From assembly GCF_016908395.1 (NCBI RefSeq), contig NZ_JAFBDU010000001.1, positions 558,001 through 622,000 on the forward strand: a DNA stretch of 64,000 nt, in the 5' to 3' direction. The notes beneath the pieces were generated by a model, which saw only the letters and a program-made list of their open reading frames with translations, was not told where the DNA came from and did not search any database. This document shows positions 41,363 through 49,952 of this stretch, one piece after another; position 1 is the stretch's first letter, and each line of letters begins with the position of its first letter. The stretch is from Metabacillus crassostreae. Its GTDB lineage: Bacteria; Bacillota; Bacilli; Bacillales; Bacillaceae. The position numbers and the translations under genes were made by a program.

Positions 41363-41471
41363 TATGTTATACTGCAGTGTTTAGTACTCATTCCTACTAT
41401 AAATTAATTTTCCTTGTCCAATTACATCCCTACTTCTAATAAAATTTCAAACTAAAATAAAAATAAAACAA

Positions 41472-41506
41472 GCCCTGCAATCACCAATCATAAAGGTAAT
41501 TCAGGG
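41472..41506 (-). terminator. Hairpin between convergent units
   Basis: GCCCTGCAATCACC / AGGTAATTCAGGGTC imperfect stem. Together with the next hairpin it separates the + cassettes from the minus-strand VOC gene. Confidence 0.5.
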
Positions 41507-41523
41507 TCTGTTAATAATGGATT

Positions 41524-41567
41524 AGAGTGGGTGTATCGTATTAAAATATTGCCGGGACACCCACTCT
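41524..41567 (-). terminator. Terminator-like hairpin after the VOC gene
   Basis: AGAGTGGGTGT / ACACCCACTCT, perfect 11-bp stem, 12 bp past the VOC stop on the minus strand. Loop of 22 bases; the tail is AT-rich rather than a pure T-run. Confidence 0.55.
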
Positions 41568-41579
41568 GATAATTCAAAA

Positions 41580-42035
41580 TTAATCTACGAAACTATCTAG
41601 AAATTTACTCGCATCACTATTAAATTTCCACATTACATCAAATTTGTCGACTAACATTCCAAAACTTGCTGACCATGGGGTAGAAGATATCGGCATAATC
41701 ACATTACCACCTTCCGAAAGCTTTTCGAAACATTGTTTATTCATTTCTGGATCAGCATCAATAATACTAATTAAGACGGTATTCCCTGTTGTGATTTTGC
41801 CTGCTGCAGCTTGCATAAAAGGCGGAACATCAGAGATCATTAAACTATTCCCCGAAAACTCAATACGAGATTCCATAATCATGTTTTGTTCTTCTTCCGT
41901 TAATGGAGCATTTGGATCTTGACCTAAAGCACCAAATCTCACCATTTTAACATTTGTTGCTTGTAATGCTTTTCCATAAAAGGCTATCGCTTCTTCTGCT
42001 CTTCCACCAAATTGTAGATAAGATATTGCTTTCAT
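41580..42035 (-). CDS. VOC-family protein (PhnB type)
   Basis: 151 residues: AISYLQFGGRAEEAIAFYGKALQATNVKMVRFGALGQDPNAPLTEEEQNMIMESRIEF at the N-terminus and GGNVIMPISSTPWSASFGMLVDKFDVMWKFN at the end. This is the PhnB/3-demethylubiquinone-methyltransferase-like VOC group (W-x-x-xFGxxxDxFGxxW). AAAGGAGG upstream. Divergent from the WYL regulator at 42113, likely its target. Confidence 0.85.
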   Translation of the reverse strand: MKAISYLQFGGRAEEAIAFYGKALQATNVKMVRFGALGQDPNAPLTEEEQNMIMESRIEFSGNSLMISDVPPFMQAAAGKITTGNTVLISIIDADPEMNKQCFEKLSEGGNVIMPISSTPWSASFGMLVDKFDVMWKFNSDASKFLDSFVD

Positions 42036-42059
42036 AATTTAATTCCTCCTTTTCATATT

Positions 42060-42108
42060 TGAAGTATAATAGGACATAGGCGACAACAGTATGTCGTATA
42101 TGGGAGGG
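42060..42108. promoter_or_regulatory. Divergent promoter/operator, VOC-WYL pair
   Basis: AGTATAATAGG at 42063 gives a good -10. CGACA-ACAGTA-TGTCG (42081-42096) is a short inverted repeat in the 77-bp gap; together with GGACATAGG before it the pattern GACATA...TATGTC suggests a dimeric binding site for the WYL regulator. Confidence 0.5.
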
Positions 42109-42112
42109 GAAT

Positions 42113-43021
42113 ATGAAAAAAATTGAACGACTTATCTCGATAGTGATGATCTTGTTACAAAAAGAAGTTGTGTCGGCATCAGAATTTAGTCGACTTTTTA
42201 ATGTAACGAAACGAACGATTCAACGTGATATGGAAGCATTAAGTTATTCAAACATCCCTATTTATGCGGAATATGGTGCTGAAGGGGGATATGCGCTAAT
42301 GGAAGGATATAAATTCGACAAACGATTACTAAATCACAACGATATTGAAAATATACTCATAGCTTTAGGTGGTTTTGAGGGACTAATTACGAATCAAGAG
42401 GTTAAAACCACTATTCAAAAAATCAAAGGAATGGCTAGCAAAGATATTTTTCCAAAACTTAATTTATCTTTTTATGATTGGGTTGGAAGAAGTGAAATTA
42501 AGGAAGAAATTTTATTTATCAAGAAGGCAATTGAAAATAATTGGTTAGTAAAGTTTGAGTATGTAGACCAAACAGGAAACATAACTTATAGAGTCGTAGA
42601 ACCCTATAAATTACATTTAAGTGAGATGCGGTGGTATCTTATTGGTTATTGTGTAGAACGGGAGGATTATCGAACGTTTAAATTGACGAGGATAATAAAT
42701 ATCCAAAAAGACGGTTTTTTTGTCCCAAGGTCTGAAAAGGAATTTAAGGATGAAAAAAAACACAATGTACAACAAAATGTGGTTAGTGTACAACTAGCGA
42801 TAGATGTTTCTGTAAGAGATCAATTTATCGAGAGGTACGGAAAAAATGCCGTTACAAAGGTAAATAAAAGAAGTTACCTTGCGACAATTGAATTGCCAGA
42901 GAATCAATTTGCCTACCAATTTATAGCTGGATTCGGTAATAAAGTTAAAATTATGAAGCCAAAAGGTTTTGTTTCTAAATATTTAAACTTTCTAGAGGAC
43001 GCAATGAAACTTTACAAATAA
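42113..43021 (+). CDS. WYL-domain transcriptional regulator (YafY/DeoR-like HTH)
   Basis: 302 residues. N-terminal HTH_11 (MKKIERLISIVMILLQKEVVSASEFSRLFNVTKRTIQRDMEALSYSNIPIYAEYGAEGGYAL), WYL domain with MRWYLIGYCVEREDYRTFKLTRI at about residue 178, and a WCX C-terminal extension. GGGAGGGG upstream. Probably controls the divergent VOC gene. Confidence 0.88.
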   Translation: MKKIERLISIVMILLQKEVVSASEFSRLFNVTKRTIQRDMEALSYSNIPIYAEYGAEGGYALMEGYKFDKRLLNHNDIENILIALGGFEGLITNQEVKTTIQKIKGMASKDIFPKLNLSFYDWVGRSEIKEEILFIKKAIENNWLVKFEYVDQTGNITYRVVEPYKLHLSEMRWYLIGYCVEREDYRTFKLTRIINIQKDGFFVPRSEKEFKDEKKHNVQQNVVSVQLAIDVSVRDQFIERYGKNAVTKVNKRSYLATIELPENQFAYQFIAGFGNKVKIMKPKGFVSKYLNFLEDAMKLYK

Positions 43022-43121
43022 AAATGTTATAGGTCAGTCAGCTTTTAAGATTCATGATGGATATCAGAAGGTCCAAATTCAATTTCCAACCTTTCCTCAA
43101 TTATGAATTAAGTGACCACTA

Positions 43122-43234
43122 TCATTCCACTATTTTCTCAATTTGTTCACTCATGCTTACTTTTACCCAACAAAACCTTGCTGTATTTGAAGTTTCCTCA
43201 AGTAATCTGTCAATTCCTCCTTTGTTTGAACTTT
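43122..43234 (-). pseudogene. Coding remnant on minus strand
   Basis: LIKVQTKEELTDYLRKLQIQQGF, then after a frameshift VKVSMSEQIEKIVE and a stop. Helical and charged. The frame opens after a stop without a start codon. Origin unknown. Confidence 0.3.
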
Positions 43235-43472
43235 AATTAAATTCTAAATCCCCACTTTTGAACTTATCCTTTCGAATACAATATGAGTGGTTTCGCACAT
43301 AGTAAAATGTAAGCGATCAAATAAGTGAAAATAAATGTTTACGGTCTGAAAAATCAGGAATCGTTGCAATAAGCGTTCCTGCATAAAGACAGGAGAGCTT
43401 TTTGTATATTAAATAAAAGGAAATTAATGTTAAAATGAAAGGGTAAGACTAGTTCCATGAGGAGAGAGTTTA
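43235..43472. other. Intergenic, no gene seen
   Basis: A weak stem CAGGAA...TTCCTG at 43360-43382 and AT-rich promoter-like sequence precede the DUF5412 gene. Confidence 0.25.
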
Positions 43473-43835
43473 ATGAAAAAGGTTTTTAAAACGCTTATTA
43501 CGGTCTCATTTTTATTTATTGCATTGGTCGGTTATGTTATTTATTGGGCCTTTTTTGATATGAATAGGTTACCAACAGGAGCATATCTAACAGAAGTTAC
43601 CTCACCTGATGGAACATATACCCTAAAAGCTTATGTCGCTAATGGAGGTGCAACAACTTCATATTCAATTCGTGGTGAATTAGTTTTTAATGAAAGAAAA
43701 AGTAAAACTAAAAATATCTACTGGAACTATGAAGAAGACACTGCAAATATTTCTTGGACAGACGATGATACAGTAGTGATTAACGGACATTCATTAGATG
43801 TACTTGATGAAAAGTATGATTTTAGACGTGAGTAA
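43473..43835 (+). CDS. DUF5412-family protein
   Basis: 120 residues. N-terminal helix (residues 8-28), then SPDGTYTLKAYVANGGATTSYSIRGELVFNERKSKTKNIYWNYEEDTANISWTDDDTVVINGH and EKYDFRRE, which is the DUF5412 pattern. Membrane-anchored exported beta domain, function unknown. ATGAGGAGAG upstream. Confidence 0.8.
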   Translation: MKKVFKTLITVSFLFIALVGYVIYWAFFDMNRLPTGAYLTEVTSPDGTYTLKAYVANGGATTSYSIRGELVFNERKSKTKNIYWNYEEDTANISWTDDDTVVINGHSLDVLDEKYDFRRE

Positions 43836-43852
43836 CTGCTAATTAAAATAAG

Positions 43853-43886
43853 GGATGTATTCCTTCTATAAGGAGTGCTTTTTTCT
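43853..43886 (+). terminator. Terminator
   Basis: ATTCCTT-CTAT-AAGGAGT core stem followed by GCTTTTTTC. Confidence 0.6.
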
Positions 43887-44057
43887 ATGTTAATAAAAAT
43901 AAATGTGCAGTTTAGTGAGAAGAGAAGGTATTAAACATTTACTAATTTGTCTAGCTCCTCATTATATAGAAAGCTATCAGAAAGGTACAGTTAATGAGTT
44001 ATACCAATAATCGGAAATATATAATAGAAATTAAATTTCATATAAAGGTGGAATTAT

Positions 44058-45020
44058 ATGCCTAAAATTGACAATATGTTAGCAATTTTATGGATGCTTC
44101 GTTCAGGTGAAAAAATTACTGCAAAACAAATTTCAGAAAAGTTAGAGATGAATATAAGGACTGTGTATCGTTATATTGATACAATTTCAACAAGTGGCGT
44201 ACCTATAATTTCGGAACCAGGACATAACGGTGGATACACTTTATTGAACAATTTTGTTGAGGCACCTCTTTTTTTTGATTTTGAGGAGCAAACTTCACTA
44301 TTTCACGCTGCTGTTTTTGCAGAAGAAGCCGGATATTATGGAGGTGAAGCATTAAATAGGGCCATTTCAAAACTAAGTAAATACTCAAATCAAGAGCAGG
44401 AAACAAAGATAAACCAACATTTAACAAGTCTTGAAGTAATAAGTCGATTAAGTTCTCTCGCTATGGAACCTTTTTTGAAGGAGTTGGAGCTGGCCGTAAC
44501 TGGCGGGTACTCAGTAAAAATTATGTACCATAAAAGTGGCGAAAAGCAATTAAATGATAGATTGATGAATCCGTACAGAATTATCTATTGGAATAATAAG
44601 TGGTATGTGATTGGATTTTGTCATCTTAGGAATGATATACGTAGTTTTAGAGTAGATCGAATTGAAAGTCTAATGCTAACCGAAAATAAGTTTAACCGAC
44701 CAGAAAATTTTTCAGCACGTGACTTTTTTATGAAAAATCTTCTTCCAACTATAGAAGATAATGAAGGGTTTATTTCTTTGGTTATTAGTGGTGATAAAAA
44801 TGTATTGGCTGATATTTGCCAACATTGGTTTTTAGGACATTATTTACAAGAACGGACTTCAAATCAAGCAGTTTTTCTTCTTGAGAAAGATATGATACAT
44901 ACATATGTACCTTATTTACTTTTACCGTACAATAAATCTATTAAAGTTATTGAGCCAATAAGTCTTAAGAAAAGACTTATTGAAGTTCTGTCGGAATTAA
45001 TAAAATTTCATCAAGAATGA
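44058..45020 (+). CDS. WYL-domain transcriptional regulator
   Basis: 320 residues. HTH_11 (MPKIDNMLAILWMLRSGEKITAKQISEKLEMNIRTVYRYIDTISTSGVPIISEPGHNGGYTLL), WYL-type domain with NNKWYVIGFCHLRNDIRSFRVDRIESL (WYV instead of WYL), and a C-terminal WCX region. AAAGGTGG upstream. The next gene on the same strand, a DJ-1/PfpI protein, follows after a terminator; a regulatory link is possible but not shown. Confidence 0.86.
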   Translation: MPKIDNMLAILWMLRSGEKITAKQISEKLEMNIRTVYRYIDTISTSGVPIISEPGHNGGYTLLNNFVEAPLFFDFEEQTSLFHAAVFAEEAGYYGGEALNRAISKLSKYSNQEQETKINQHLTSLEVISRLSSLAMEPFLKELELAVTGGYSVKIMYHKSGEKQLNDRLMNPYRIIYWNNKWYVIGFCHLRNDIRSFRVDRIESLMLTENKFNRPENFSARDFFMKNLLPTIEDNEGFISLVISGDKNVLADICQHWFLGHYLQERTSNQAVFLLEKDMIHTYVPYLLLPYNKSIKVIEPISLKKRLIEVLSELIKFHQE

Positions 45021-45021
45021 T

Positions 45022-45056
45022 AACTTCCCTGACGTTAGCTGTCAGGGAAGTTTTAT
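45022..45056 (+). terminator. Terminator after WYL regulator
   Basis: AACTTCCCTGAC / GTCAGGGAAGTT perfect 12-bp stem, TTTTATT tail, directly after the stop codon. Confidence 0.92.
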
Positions 45057-45094
45057 TATAATAGCTATATCAATTGTGATTGGAGTGTTATTGG

Positions 45095-45727
45095 ATGCAA
45101 ACAAAAAAAGTTTTTCTATATGTTTTTAATACAATGTCGGACTGGGAATATGGATATTTAATTGCTGAACTAAACTCAGGGAGATATTTCAAAAAAAATT
45201 TAGCACCTTTAAAAGTAATTACAGTAGGAGCTAATATAGAAATGATTACTACTATGGGAGGACTGAGCATAAAACCAGATATTTCCCTTGATGAATGTAC
45301 TCTTGAGTGTAAAGATCTTTTAATTTTACCAGGAGGGACTACTTGGAGTGAAGAAATTCATAAACCTATCTTGGAAAGAATTGGCCAAGCTTTAAAGCTT
45401 GGCACTATTGTTGCTGCAATTTGTGGTGCAACTGAGGGCCTCGCGAATATGGGATACTTAGATACTAGAAAGCATACAAGTAATAACTTAGAATATACAA
45501 AAATGGTATGTCCTTACTATAAAGGAGAAAAGCTTTATGAGATGAGATCTGTAGTATCTGATGTGAATTTAGTTACTGCATCAGGAATAGCTCCTCTGGA
45601 ATTTGCAATGGAGGTACTGAAAATAATGGATGTATTTACACCAGATGCATTACATTCATGGTATAACCTAAATAAGACTCATAAACCTGAATACTTCTTC
45701 CAGTTAATGGATTCAATAAATAGTTGA
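45095..45727 (+). CDS. DJ-1/PfpI-family protein
   Basis: About 210 residues. VFLYVFNTMSDWEYGYLIAELNS start, ILPGGTTWSEEIHKPILERIGQALKLGTIVAAICGATEGLANMGYLDTRKHTSN with the nucleophile cysteine in AAICGATEGLA, and VVSDVNLVTASGIAPLEFAMEVL. Type-1 glutamine amidotransferase-like fold; protease, deglycase or transcription-cofactor roles are known in the superfamily. ATG 45095 preferred; GGAG at 45082. Confidence 0.85.
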   Translation: MQTKKVFLYVFNTMSDWEYGYLIAELNSGRYFKKNLAPLKVITVGANIEMITTMGGLSIKPDISLDECTLECKDLLILPGGTTWSEEIHKPILERIGQALKLGTIVAAICGATEGLANMGYLDTRKHTSNNLEYTKMVCPYYKGEKLYEMRSVVSDVNLVTASGIAPLEFAMEVLKIMDVFTPDALHSWYNLNKTHKPEYFFQLMDSINS

Positions 45728-45767
45728 TCTAAAAAAAGTAGCTTAGCAGATTCATATTAGTTTAAAT

Positions 45768-45805
45768 AATAACCATGCTTTAGACAATGTCAAAGCATGG
45801 TTATT
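45768..45805 (+). terminator. Strong stem-loop
   Basis: AATAACCATGCTTT / AAAGCATGGTTATT, perfect 14-bp stem, 10-base loop, but followed by GAATATAAA rather than Ts. Probably an mRNA end or a double-strand element; a second hairpin follows 33 bp later. Confidence 0.6.
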
Positions 45806-45837
45806 GAATATAAATTAAAAATGGTTATGGAGAAATG

Positions 45838-45883
45838 AAAAAGCCGAATTTCTCTTTTAATTAAAGATGAATTTGGGCTTTTT
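45838..45883 (+). terminator. Terminator
   Basis: AAAAAGCC-GAATTT / AAATTT-GGGCTTTTT stem with 18-base loop and T-run. Confidence 0.65.
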
Positions 45884-45931
45884 AGTATTGAAAATTTCTT
45901 AACGTTGCAAATCCGCATCTTCTTGATGGTA

Positions 45932-45976
45932 CCCCAACAAGAACAGTCGCTTTTTCACTAACGGTGCAGGATAGTG
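45932..45976. repeat. Dispersed repeat A, copy 9 (5' half lost)
   Basis: AACAAGAACAGTCGCTTTTT, CACTAACGGTGCAGGATAGT. The left arm of the hairpin is replaced by GGTACCCC. Confidence 0.75.
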
Positions 45977-46089
45977 AAATAACTAATTGACGATATGAGG
46001 TGTTATTTCAACTATAATATGTTAATATTTAACTGCCTTAAATTTCAACACTCAATTAGAGGAGAATCTTCGTGTAGGAGGTAGATATT

Positions 46090-46146
46090 ATGAAAATGGA
46101 AAAATATATCGACGTTATAAACATTAAGGGGAAAATGTCAAATTAA
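46090..46146 (+). CDS. 18-codon ORF with strong ribosome binding site
   Basis: ATG 46090 follows TAGGAGGTAGATATT, one of the best ribosome binding sites in the window, yet encodes only MKMEKYIDVINIKGKMSN before TAA. It ends 38 bp before the isochorismatase-like start. Either a leader peptide or the surviving 5' end of a lost gene. Confidence 0.35.
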   Translation: MKMEKYIDVINIKGKMSN

Positions 46147-46184
46147 ATAAAAACGTTTCCCTAAATTTGAGAGGGGAAAATTAT

Positions 46185-46742
46185 TTGAAGCAAATATTGT
46201 TAATCATTGATGCCCAGCAGGAGTTAATTGAAGGGAATCAAGAAGAAAGTGCTGTTTACAAAAAGGAACAACTTATCACAAATATCAATGTAGTGATTGA
46301 AAAAGCAAATAATTCTAATGTTCCTATTGTCTTTGTAAGGGACTTGGAGGTTGCAGAAGGAATAGGTAAAGGTTTTCAAGTTCATAAAAAAATTAATGTA
46401 CCTTTAAATGCAACTTTCTTTGAAAAAACTGCAACGAATTCGTTCCATGGTACAGGACTTCTAAATCACTTGAAATCTCAGGAGATTGGACATGTTGTTG
46501 TAATGGGATGTGCAACTCAACACTGCATAGATAGTGCAGTCCGAACTGCAACTATTAATGGAATGGACGTCACCTTAGTTGGAGATGGACATTCTACAAC
46601 AGACGGTGATGTTTTAAGTGCCGAACAAATTATAAATCATCATAACGAAACTCTTCATGGACATTACAATGTTGAAAACTTTTCCATTGTAAGAAATACA
46701 GAAGAAGAGTTATTTTATACAACACATAATTCATATAGGTAA
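46185..46742 (+). CDS. Isochorismatase-family cysteine hydrolase
   Basis: 185 residues. QILLIIDAQQELIEGNQ (catalytic Asp), FFEKTATNSFHGTGLLNHL (Lys), VVMGCATQHCIDSAVRTATINGMDVTLVGDGHST (nucleophile Cys, preceded by the cis-peptide region). Likely amidase/nicotinamidase-like. TTG 46185 with GAGAGGGG upstream is preferred to TTG 46167. Confidence 0.87.
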   Translation: MKQILLIIDAQQELIEGNQEESAVYKKEQLITNINVVIEKANNSNVPIVFVRDLEVAEGIGKGFQVHKKINVPLNATFFEKTATNSFHGTGLLNHLKSQEIGHVVVMGCATQHCIDSAVRTATINGMDVTLVGDGHSTTDGDVLSAEQIINHHNETLHGHYNVENFSIVRNTEEELFYTTHNSYR

Positions 46743-46760
46743 TAATTGAGTAGTAGAACA

Positions 46761-46802
46761 ATATCCCAATTTCTTAGTTCGATTTAAGAAATTGGGATAT
46801 TA
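46761..46802 (+). terminator. Terminator
   Basis: AATATCCCAATTTCTTA / TTAAGAAATTGGGATATT near-perfect 17-bp stem, TATCTTTG tail. Confidence 0.8.
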
Positions 46803-46873
46803 TCTTTGATATTACTTATTAAGGTAGAATGGAATATCATTTAAAATGTTAAAGTATGTGAACTATTACACTT

Positions 46874-46935
46874 AAAGTAACGGATGCGAGTGTTCAATAA
46901 GAACAATCGCTTTTTCACTAACCGGCAGAAAAGTT
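46874..46935. repeat. Dispersed repeat A, copy 10
   Basis: AAGTAACGGATGCGAGTGTTC-AATAA-GAACAATCGC hairpin, TTTTTCACTAACCGGCAG. Confidence 0.82.
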
Positions 46936-47077
46936 TAAATATATTATAAATACATAATAGTATTATATTTATATAACTTAAAGAAAGGTTTGATGTCTTA
47001 AGGCATATAAACTATATCAATTTAAAAATAGTAGGTTTTGCCATTAGGACCAGGTCTATACAGAGGAGAATGTCACA

Positions 47078-47647
47078 TTGAAATTGACAGAAGGAACATT
47101 TGAGATTGTTTCAGAAACAGAAAGATTAGTAATAAGACCATTACAGAAAGCCGATTATGAAAATTGGCTAAATGAATTTGAAAACCGTTATCCATCTCAA
47201 TATCGATACGATAACGGAAAAATAGATATGAGTGAGTGCACTCAGGAATGGTTTCATAATCTGGTGGATAAACACCAAGAGTTAGCACTTACAGATACTG
47301 CACACGTATTTGGAGTGTTTAGAAAAGAAGATGGTAGACATCTTGGCATGGTGGATTTTTCAACCTTAGCAAGAGATGACTTTCAATGGGGTAGGATAGG
47401 ATACACAATTCATAATCAGTATTGGAGAAAAGGGTATGGAAAAGAAGCGGTAGAAGAAGCACTTAATGTTGCTTTTAATCATTTGAAATTCCACCGTATA
47501 GAAGCCCATATCAATTTAGATAATTCTGCTTCATTGAATTTAGCAGAGAGTGTTGGAATGAAGTATGAATGTACTAGAAAAGGGTTTATTTTTGAATTTG
47601 GAGAATGGACAGATAATCTCATTTATTATAAGAATTCTATTGAGTAA
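47078..47647 (+). CDS. GNAT acetyltransferase, RimJ/RimL type
   Basis: 189 residues. SETERLVIRPLQKADYENWLNEF; GMVDFSTLARDDFQWGRIGYTIHNQYWRKGYGKEAVEEALNVAFNHL (acetyl-CoA motif), HRIEAHINLDNSASLNLAESVGMKYECTRKGFIFEFGEWTDNLIYY. TTG start with AGAGGAGA upstream. Repeat A follows 16 bp after the stop. Confidence 0.88.
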   Translation: MKLTEGTFEIVSETERLVIRPLQKADYENWLNEFENRYPSQYRYDNGKIDMSECTQEWFHNLVDKHQELALTDTAHVFGVFRKEDGRHLGMVDFSTLARDDFQWGRIGYTIHNQYWRKGYGKEAVEEALNVAFNHLKFHRIEAHINLDNSASLNLAESVGMKYECTRKGFIFEFGEWTDNLIYYKNSIE

Positions 47648-47662
47648 TTTTCAAAAAAACTG

Positions 47663-47716
47663 ACAAGGCAATTGTTCATTAAGAACAGTCGCTTTTCATT
47701 AACGTAGCAGTTTTCT
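47663..47716. repeat. Dispersed repeat A, copy 11
   Basis: AAGGCAATTGTTC-ATTAA-GAACAGTCGC hairpin, TTTTCATTAACGTAGCAG. Confidence 0.75.
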
Positions 47717-47770
47717 TCAACGTAGATTTATAATTATAATTATTAAAAAACAAGAAAAGTTGGTATTAAG

Positions 47771-48037
47771 ATGAAACTCGAAAACTTTAAAGAGACTATA
47801 TTTGTAATTGGAACCTATACTTTTCTGCTTCTGTTCTTTTATAGTTTTATTGATACAAATTGGAGTAATGAGAAATTAAATTATTTCAAGCCATATATAG
47901 GTGCTCTCGGTTTGCTTGTTGTTGTTGGATATATGGAAAGGTCTTCAACAGTTTTATCAAAGAAAAATTATTTTTGGATTAAGATTTTCTCCATATTCTT
48001 TAGTGTGCTATTACAAGTGTCGTTTATATCTCGATAG
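47771..48037 (+). CDS. Hypothetical membrane protein, 88 aa
   Basis: Three hydrophobic helices (residues 10-27, 40-57, 68-86). Weak ribosome binding site (AAGTTGGTATTAAG). Not recognised. It is followed by a degenerate repeat arm (GAACTAACGGTGAGCTTGAG, 48060). Confidence 0.55.
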   Translation: MKLENFKETIFVIGTYTFLLLFFYSFIDTNWSNEKLNYFKPYIGALGLLVVVGYMERSSTVLSKKNYFWIKIFSIFFSVLLQVSFISR

Positions 48038-48302
48038 AAATATAAACGTATGCTTATTGAACTAACGGTGAGCTTGAGTTATAACGGGAGTTTTTATGGA
48101 CAGCTCCTGTTCGTTGGATCAATATCAAAAAGGTTAAAAAAAACAAAAATTCTTAAAACTAAAAAATGTGTCGATCTAGGAGGGATTGATGCTTTTTTTA
48201 TTGAATTTCCTTATTTAGCTAAAGATGTAATTCGTGGAGGAAGTGAATAGTCTTAGGAAATTTGTAATGAAAATCAACGTTGATTAGAGAGAAGTGATAA
48301 AT

Positions 48303-48788
48303 GTGGATTTAAAGCAGAGGGATTTTTCAGAAAAAGCACTGAACCATTTATTTGTCGGTAGCCAATTAGATGGAGTGAAATTCGGAGTAGGGCCTGGTTC
48401 TATTTTAATCAAATTTATGCATTATACATCTAATCAAGATCCTGATGAGCTTTGGATTAATATTGAGTCAAAATGGACGGTTTTTTCTACAGATATTAAA
48501 GATTTTCCTGTTACAGAAAACCAAATTGAGGATTTAACTGAAGATGAGGAATACAACTTAATCTTTAAACTACGAAGGGACAAAGTTGTAGAAGTTAAAT
48601 TAGGTGAAACAATACCACATTTAATAATGACTTTCCAATCTGGTCTAACTTTGTTTGTAAACGGTCATCACGATTTTTATGAGTGTTGGCAAGCTGGAGA
48701 TGGTGCTGGATTTGGTGGCGACCACTGGTTAATAGTTGCAACTCCTGGTAATGATATTGCTATTTGGGCACCTGATAGCTTTCAATAA
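48303..48788 (+). CDS. Conserved hypothetical protein, about 161 aa
   Basis: Soluble, beta-rich: HLFVGSQLDGVKFGVGPGSILIKFMHYTSNQDPDELWINIESKWTVFS, a helical middle, and a conserved-looking end LIMTFQSGLTLFVNGHHDFYECWQAGDGAGFGGDHWLIVATPGNDIAIWAPDSF. The first half recalls DUF6188-like small proteins, uncertain. GTG 48303 or GTG 48294 may start it; the AGAAGTGA site at 48290-48297 favours 48303. Single gene. Confidence 0.6.
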   Translation: MDLKQRDFSEKALNHLFVGSQLDGVKFGVGPGSILIKFMHYTSNQDPDELWINIESKWTVFSTDIKDFPVTENQIEDLTEDEEYNLIFKLRRDKVVEVKLGETIPHLIMTFQSGLTLFVNGHHDFYECWQAGDGAGFGGDHWLIVATPGNDIAIWAPDSFQ

Positions 48789-48899
48789 AAAGATTCGTTA
48801 TTATATTGCATTTCAACAATGCAGGTTAGTGATGAAACAAAACTCTCGAATACGAATGAATAATATTAACAGAGAGGGATTTGCTTGGAGGAATTTTCA

Positions 48900-48998
48900 A
48901 TGGTAAGGGAAATCTTGGTTCACGAGGAAATAGATGAACAGGAGTTCGTTGGAATAATCAAGGGTATTGGTCAGGCTACTTCAATAAAGCATTTGTAA
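48900..48998 (+). CDS. 32-aa ORF with good ribosome binding site
   Basis: ATG 48900 after TTGGAGGAATTTTCA. Product VREILVHEEIDEQEFVGIIKGIGQATSIKHL is soluble and acidic. It may be a real small protein or the remains of a larger one. Confidence 0.3.
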   Translation: MVREILVHEEIDEQEFVGIIKGIGQATSIKHL

Positions 48999-49050
48999 TA
49001 TATTAATCTGCAAGCGTTAAAAAATAGTCTTTGAAAGAAAGGAAACACGG

Positions 49051-49749
49051 ATGAAAAAGAAATTAATATTTTTTAGCATTGGATTTTTGGTTATGGTTCT
49101 TTTATTCATAGGAACTTTTAAAGTTACAAAGTTAACAACCTTTCAATTTTTTGGAGGGTTAACATACCAAGTTGAAACGGAAGACAAAGTTATTGCTTTA
49201 ACATTTGACGACGGTCCGACAAAGAATGTGGATCAGATTTTGCCATTATTAGATAAATACAAAGCAAAAGCAACTTTTTTCCTTATCGGAAATGATATTG
49301 AAAAATACCCTGAAGAAGCAAAGAAGTTGGTAGAAGCAGGGCATCAAATTGGTAATCACACCTATTCACACAAAAGAATGGTTTTAAAATCTCCCTCTTT
49401 TATTAAAGAAGAAATTGAAAAAACAGATGAGCTGATTAGAAAGTCTGGATATAAGAGCGAAATCGACTTTCGACCTCCCTATGGGAAAAAATTAGTGGGA
49501 TTACCTTATTATTTAAATAAGCACAATAGAGAAACGATTATGTGGTCTTTAGAACCAGATACATATTACACCATTGCTGATGAAAAAGTTAATTATGTAG
49601 TGGAGAACATTAAACCAGGATCGATAATCTTGCTGCATCCCATGTACGATCAAACAGGTGTGTCAATAGAAGTGATTGAAGATATATTAAGAGATCTTAC
49701 AAACAAAGGGTATAAATTTGTGACGGTGGACGAGCTTCAAGAATTATAA
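49051..49749 (+). CDS. Polysaccharide deacetylase (NodB domain)
   Basis: 232 residues. Signal/anchor helix residues 4-24. NodB motifs: VIALTFDDGPTKN (metal Asp), QIGNHTYSHKRM (H-x-x-x-H), FRPPYGKK, MWSLEPDTYYT and SIILLHPM. A cell-surface metal-dependent deacetylase for peptidoglycan or chitin-like substrates. The second metal histidine pair is complete, so it is probably active. AAAGGAAAC upstream. Confidence 0.9.
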   Translation: MKKKLIFFSIGFLVMVLLFIGTFKVTKLTTFQFFGGLTYQVETEDKVIALTFDDGPTKNVDQILPLLDKYKAKATFFLIGNDIEKYPEEAKKLVEAGHQIGNHTYSHKRMVLKSPSFIKEEIEKTDELIRKSGYKSEIDFRPPYGKKLVGLPYYLNKHNRETIMWSLEPDTYYTIADEKVNYVVENIKPGSIILLHPMYDQTGVSIEVIEDILRDLTNKGYKFVTVDELQEL

Positions 49750-49861
49750 GTTAGCAATAAAATTAATTTAGCTTAAGCCCTTTCGTTCGGAGAGATATAG
49801 TAGGTAAAACAAGGATGATTGTTATATAGCTCTGTATCCCTTTTTCCTTCTTAAAGTAAGT

Positions 49862-49893
49862 GGCGTTACTACATTAATTGGTGACGCTTTTTT
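49862..49893 (+). terminator. Terminator
   Basis: GGCGTTAC / GTGACGC stem with one mismatch and TTTTTTTTC tail. Confidence 0.65.
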
Positions 49894-49952
49894 TCGTAAA
49901 CTATAGAAGCAGTTTAGTGAAATTAACAATTAAATCAGAAGGGAAGTAATAT

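Noticed and set aside
48050-48250. 66-codon frame MLIELTVSLSYNGSF...
   Set aside because: Begins inside a degenerate repeat A and has no ribosome binding site; only its last part is weakly protein-like.
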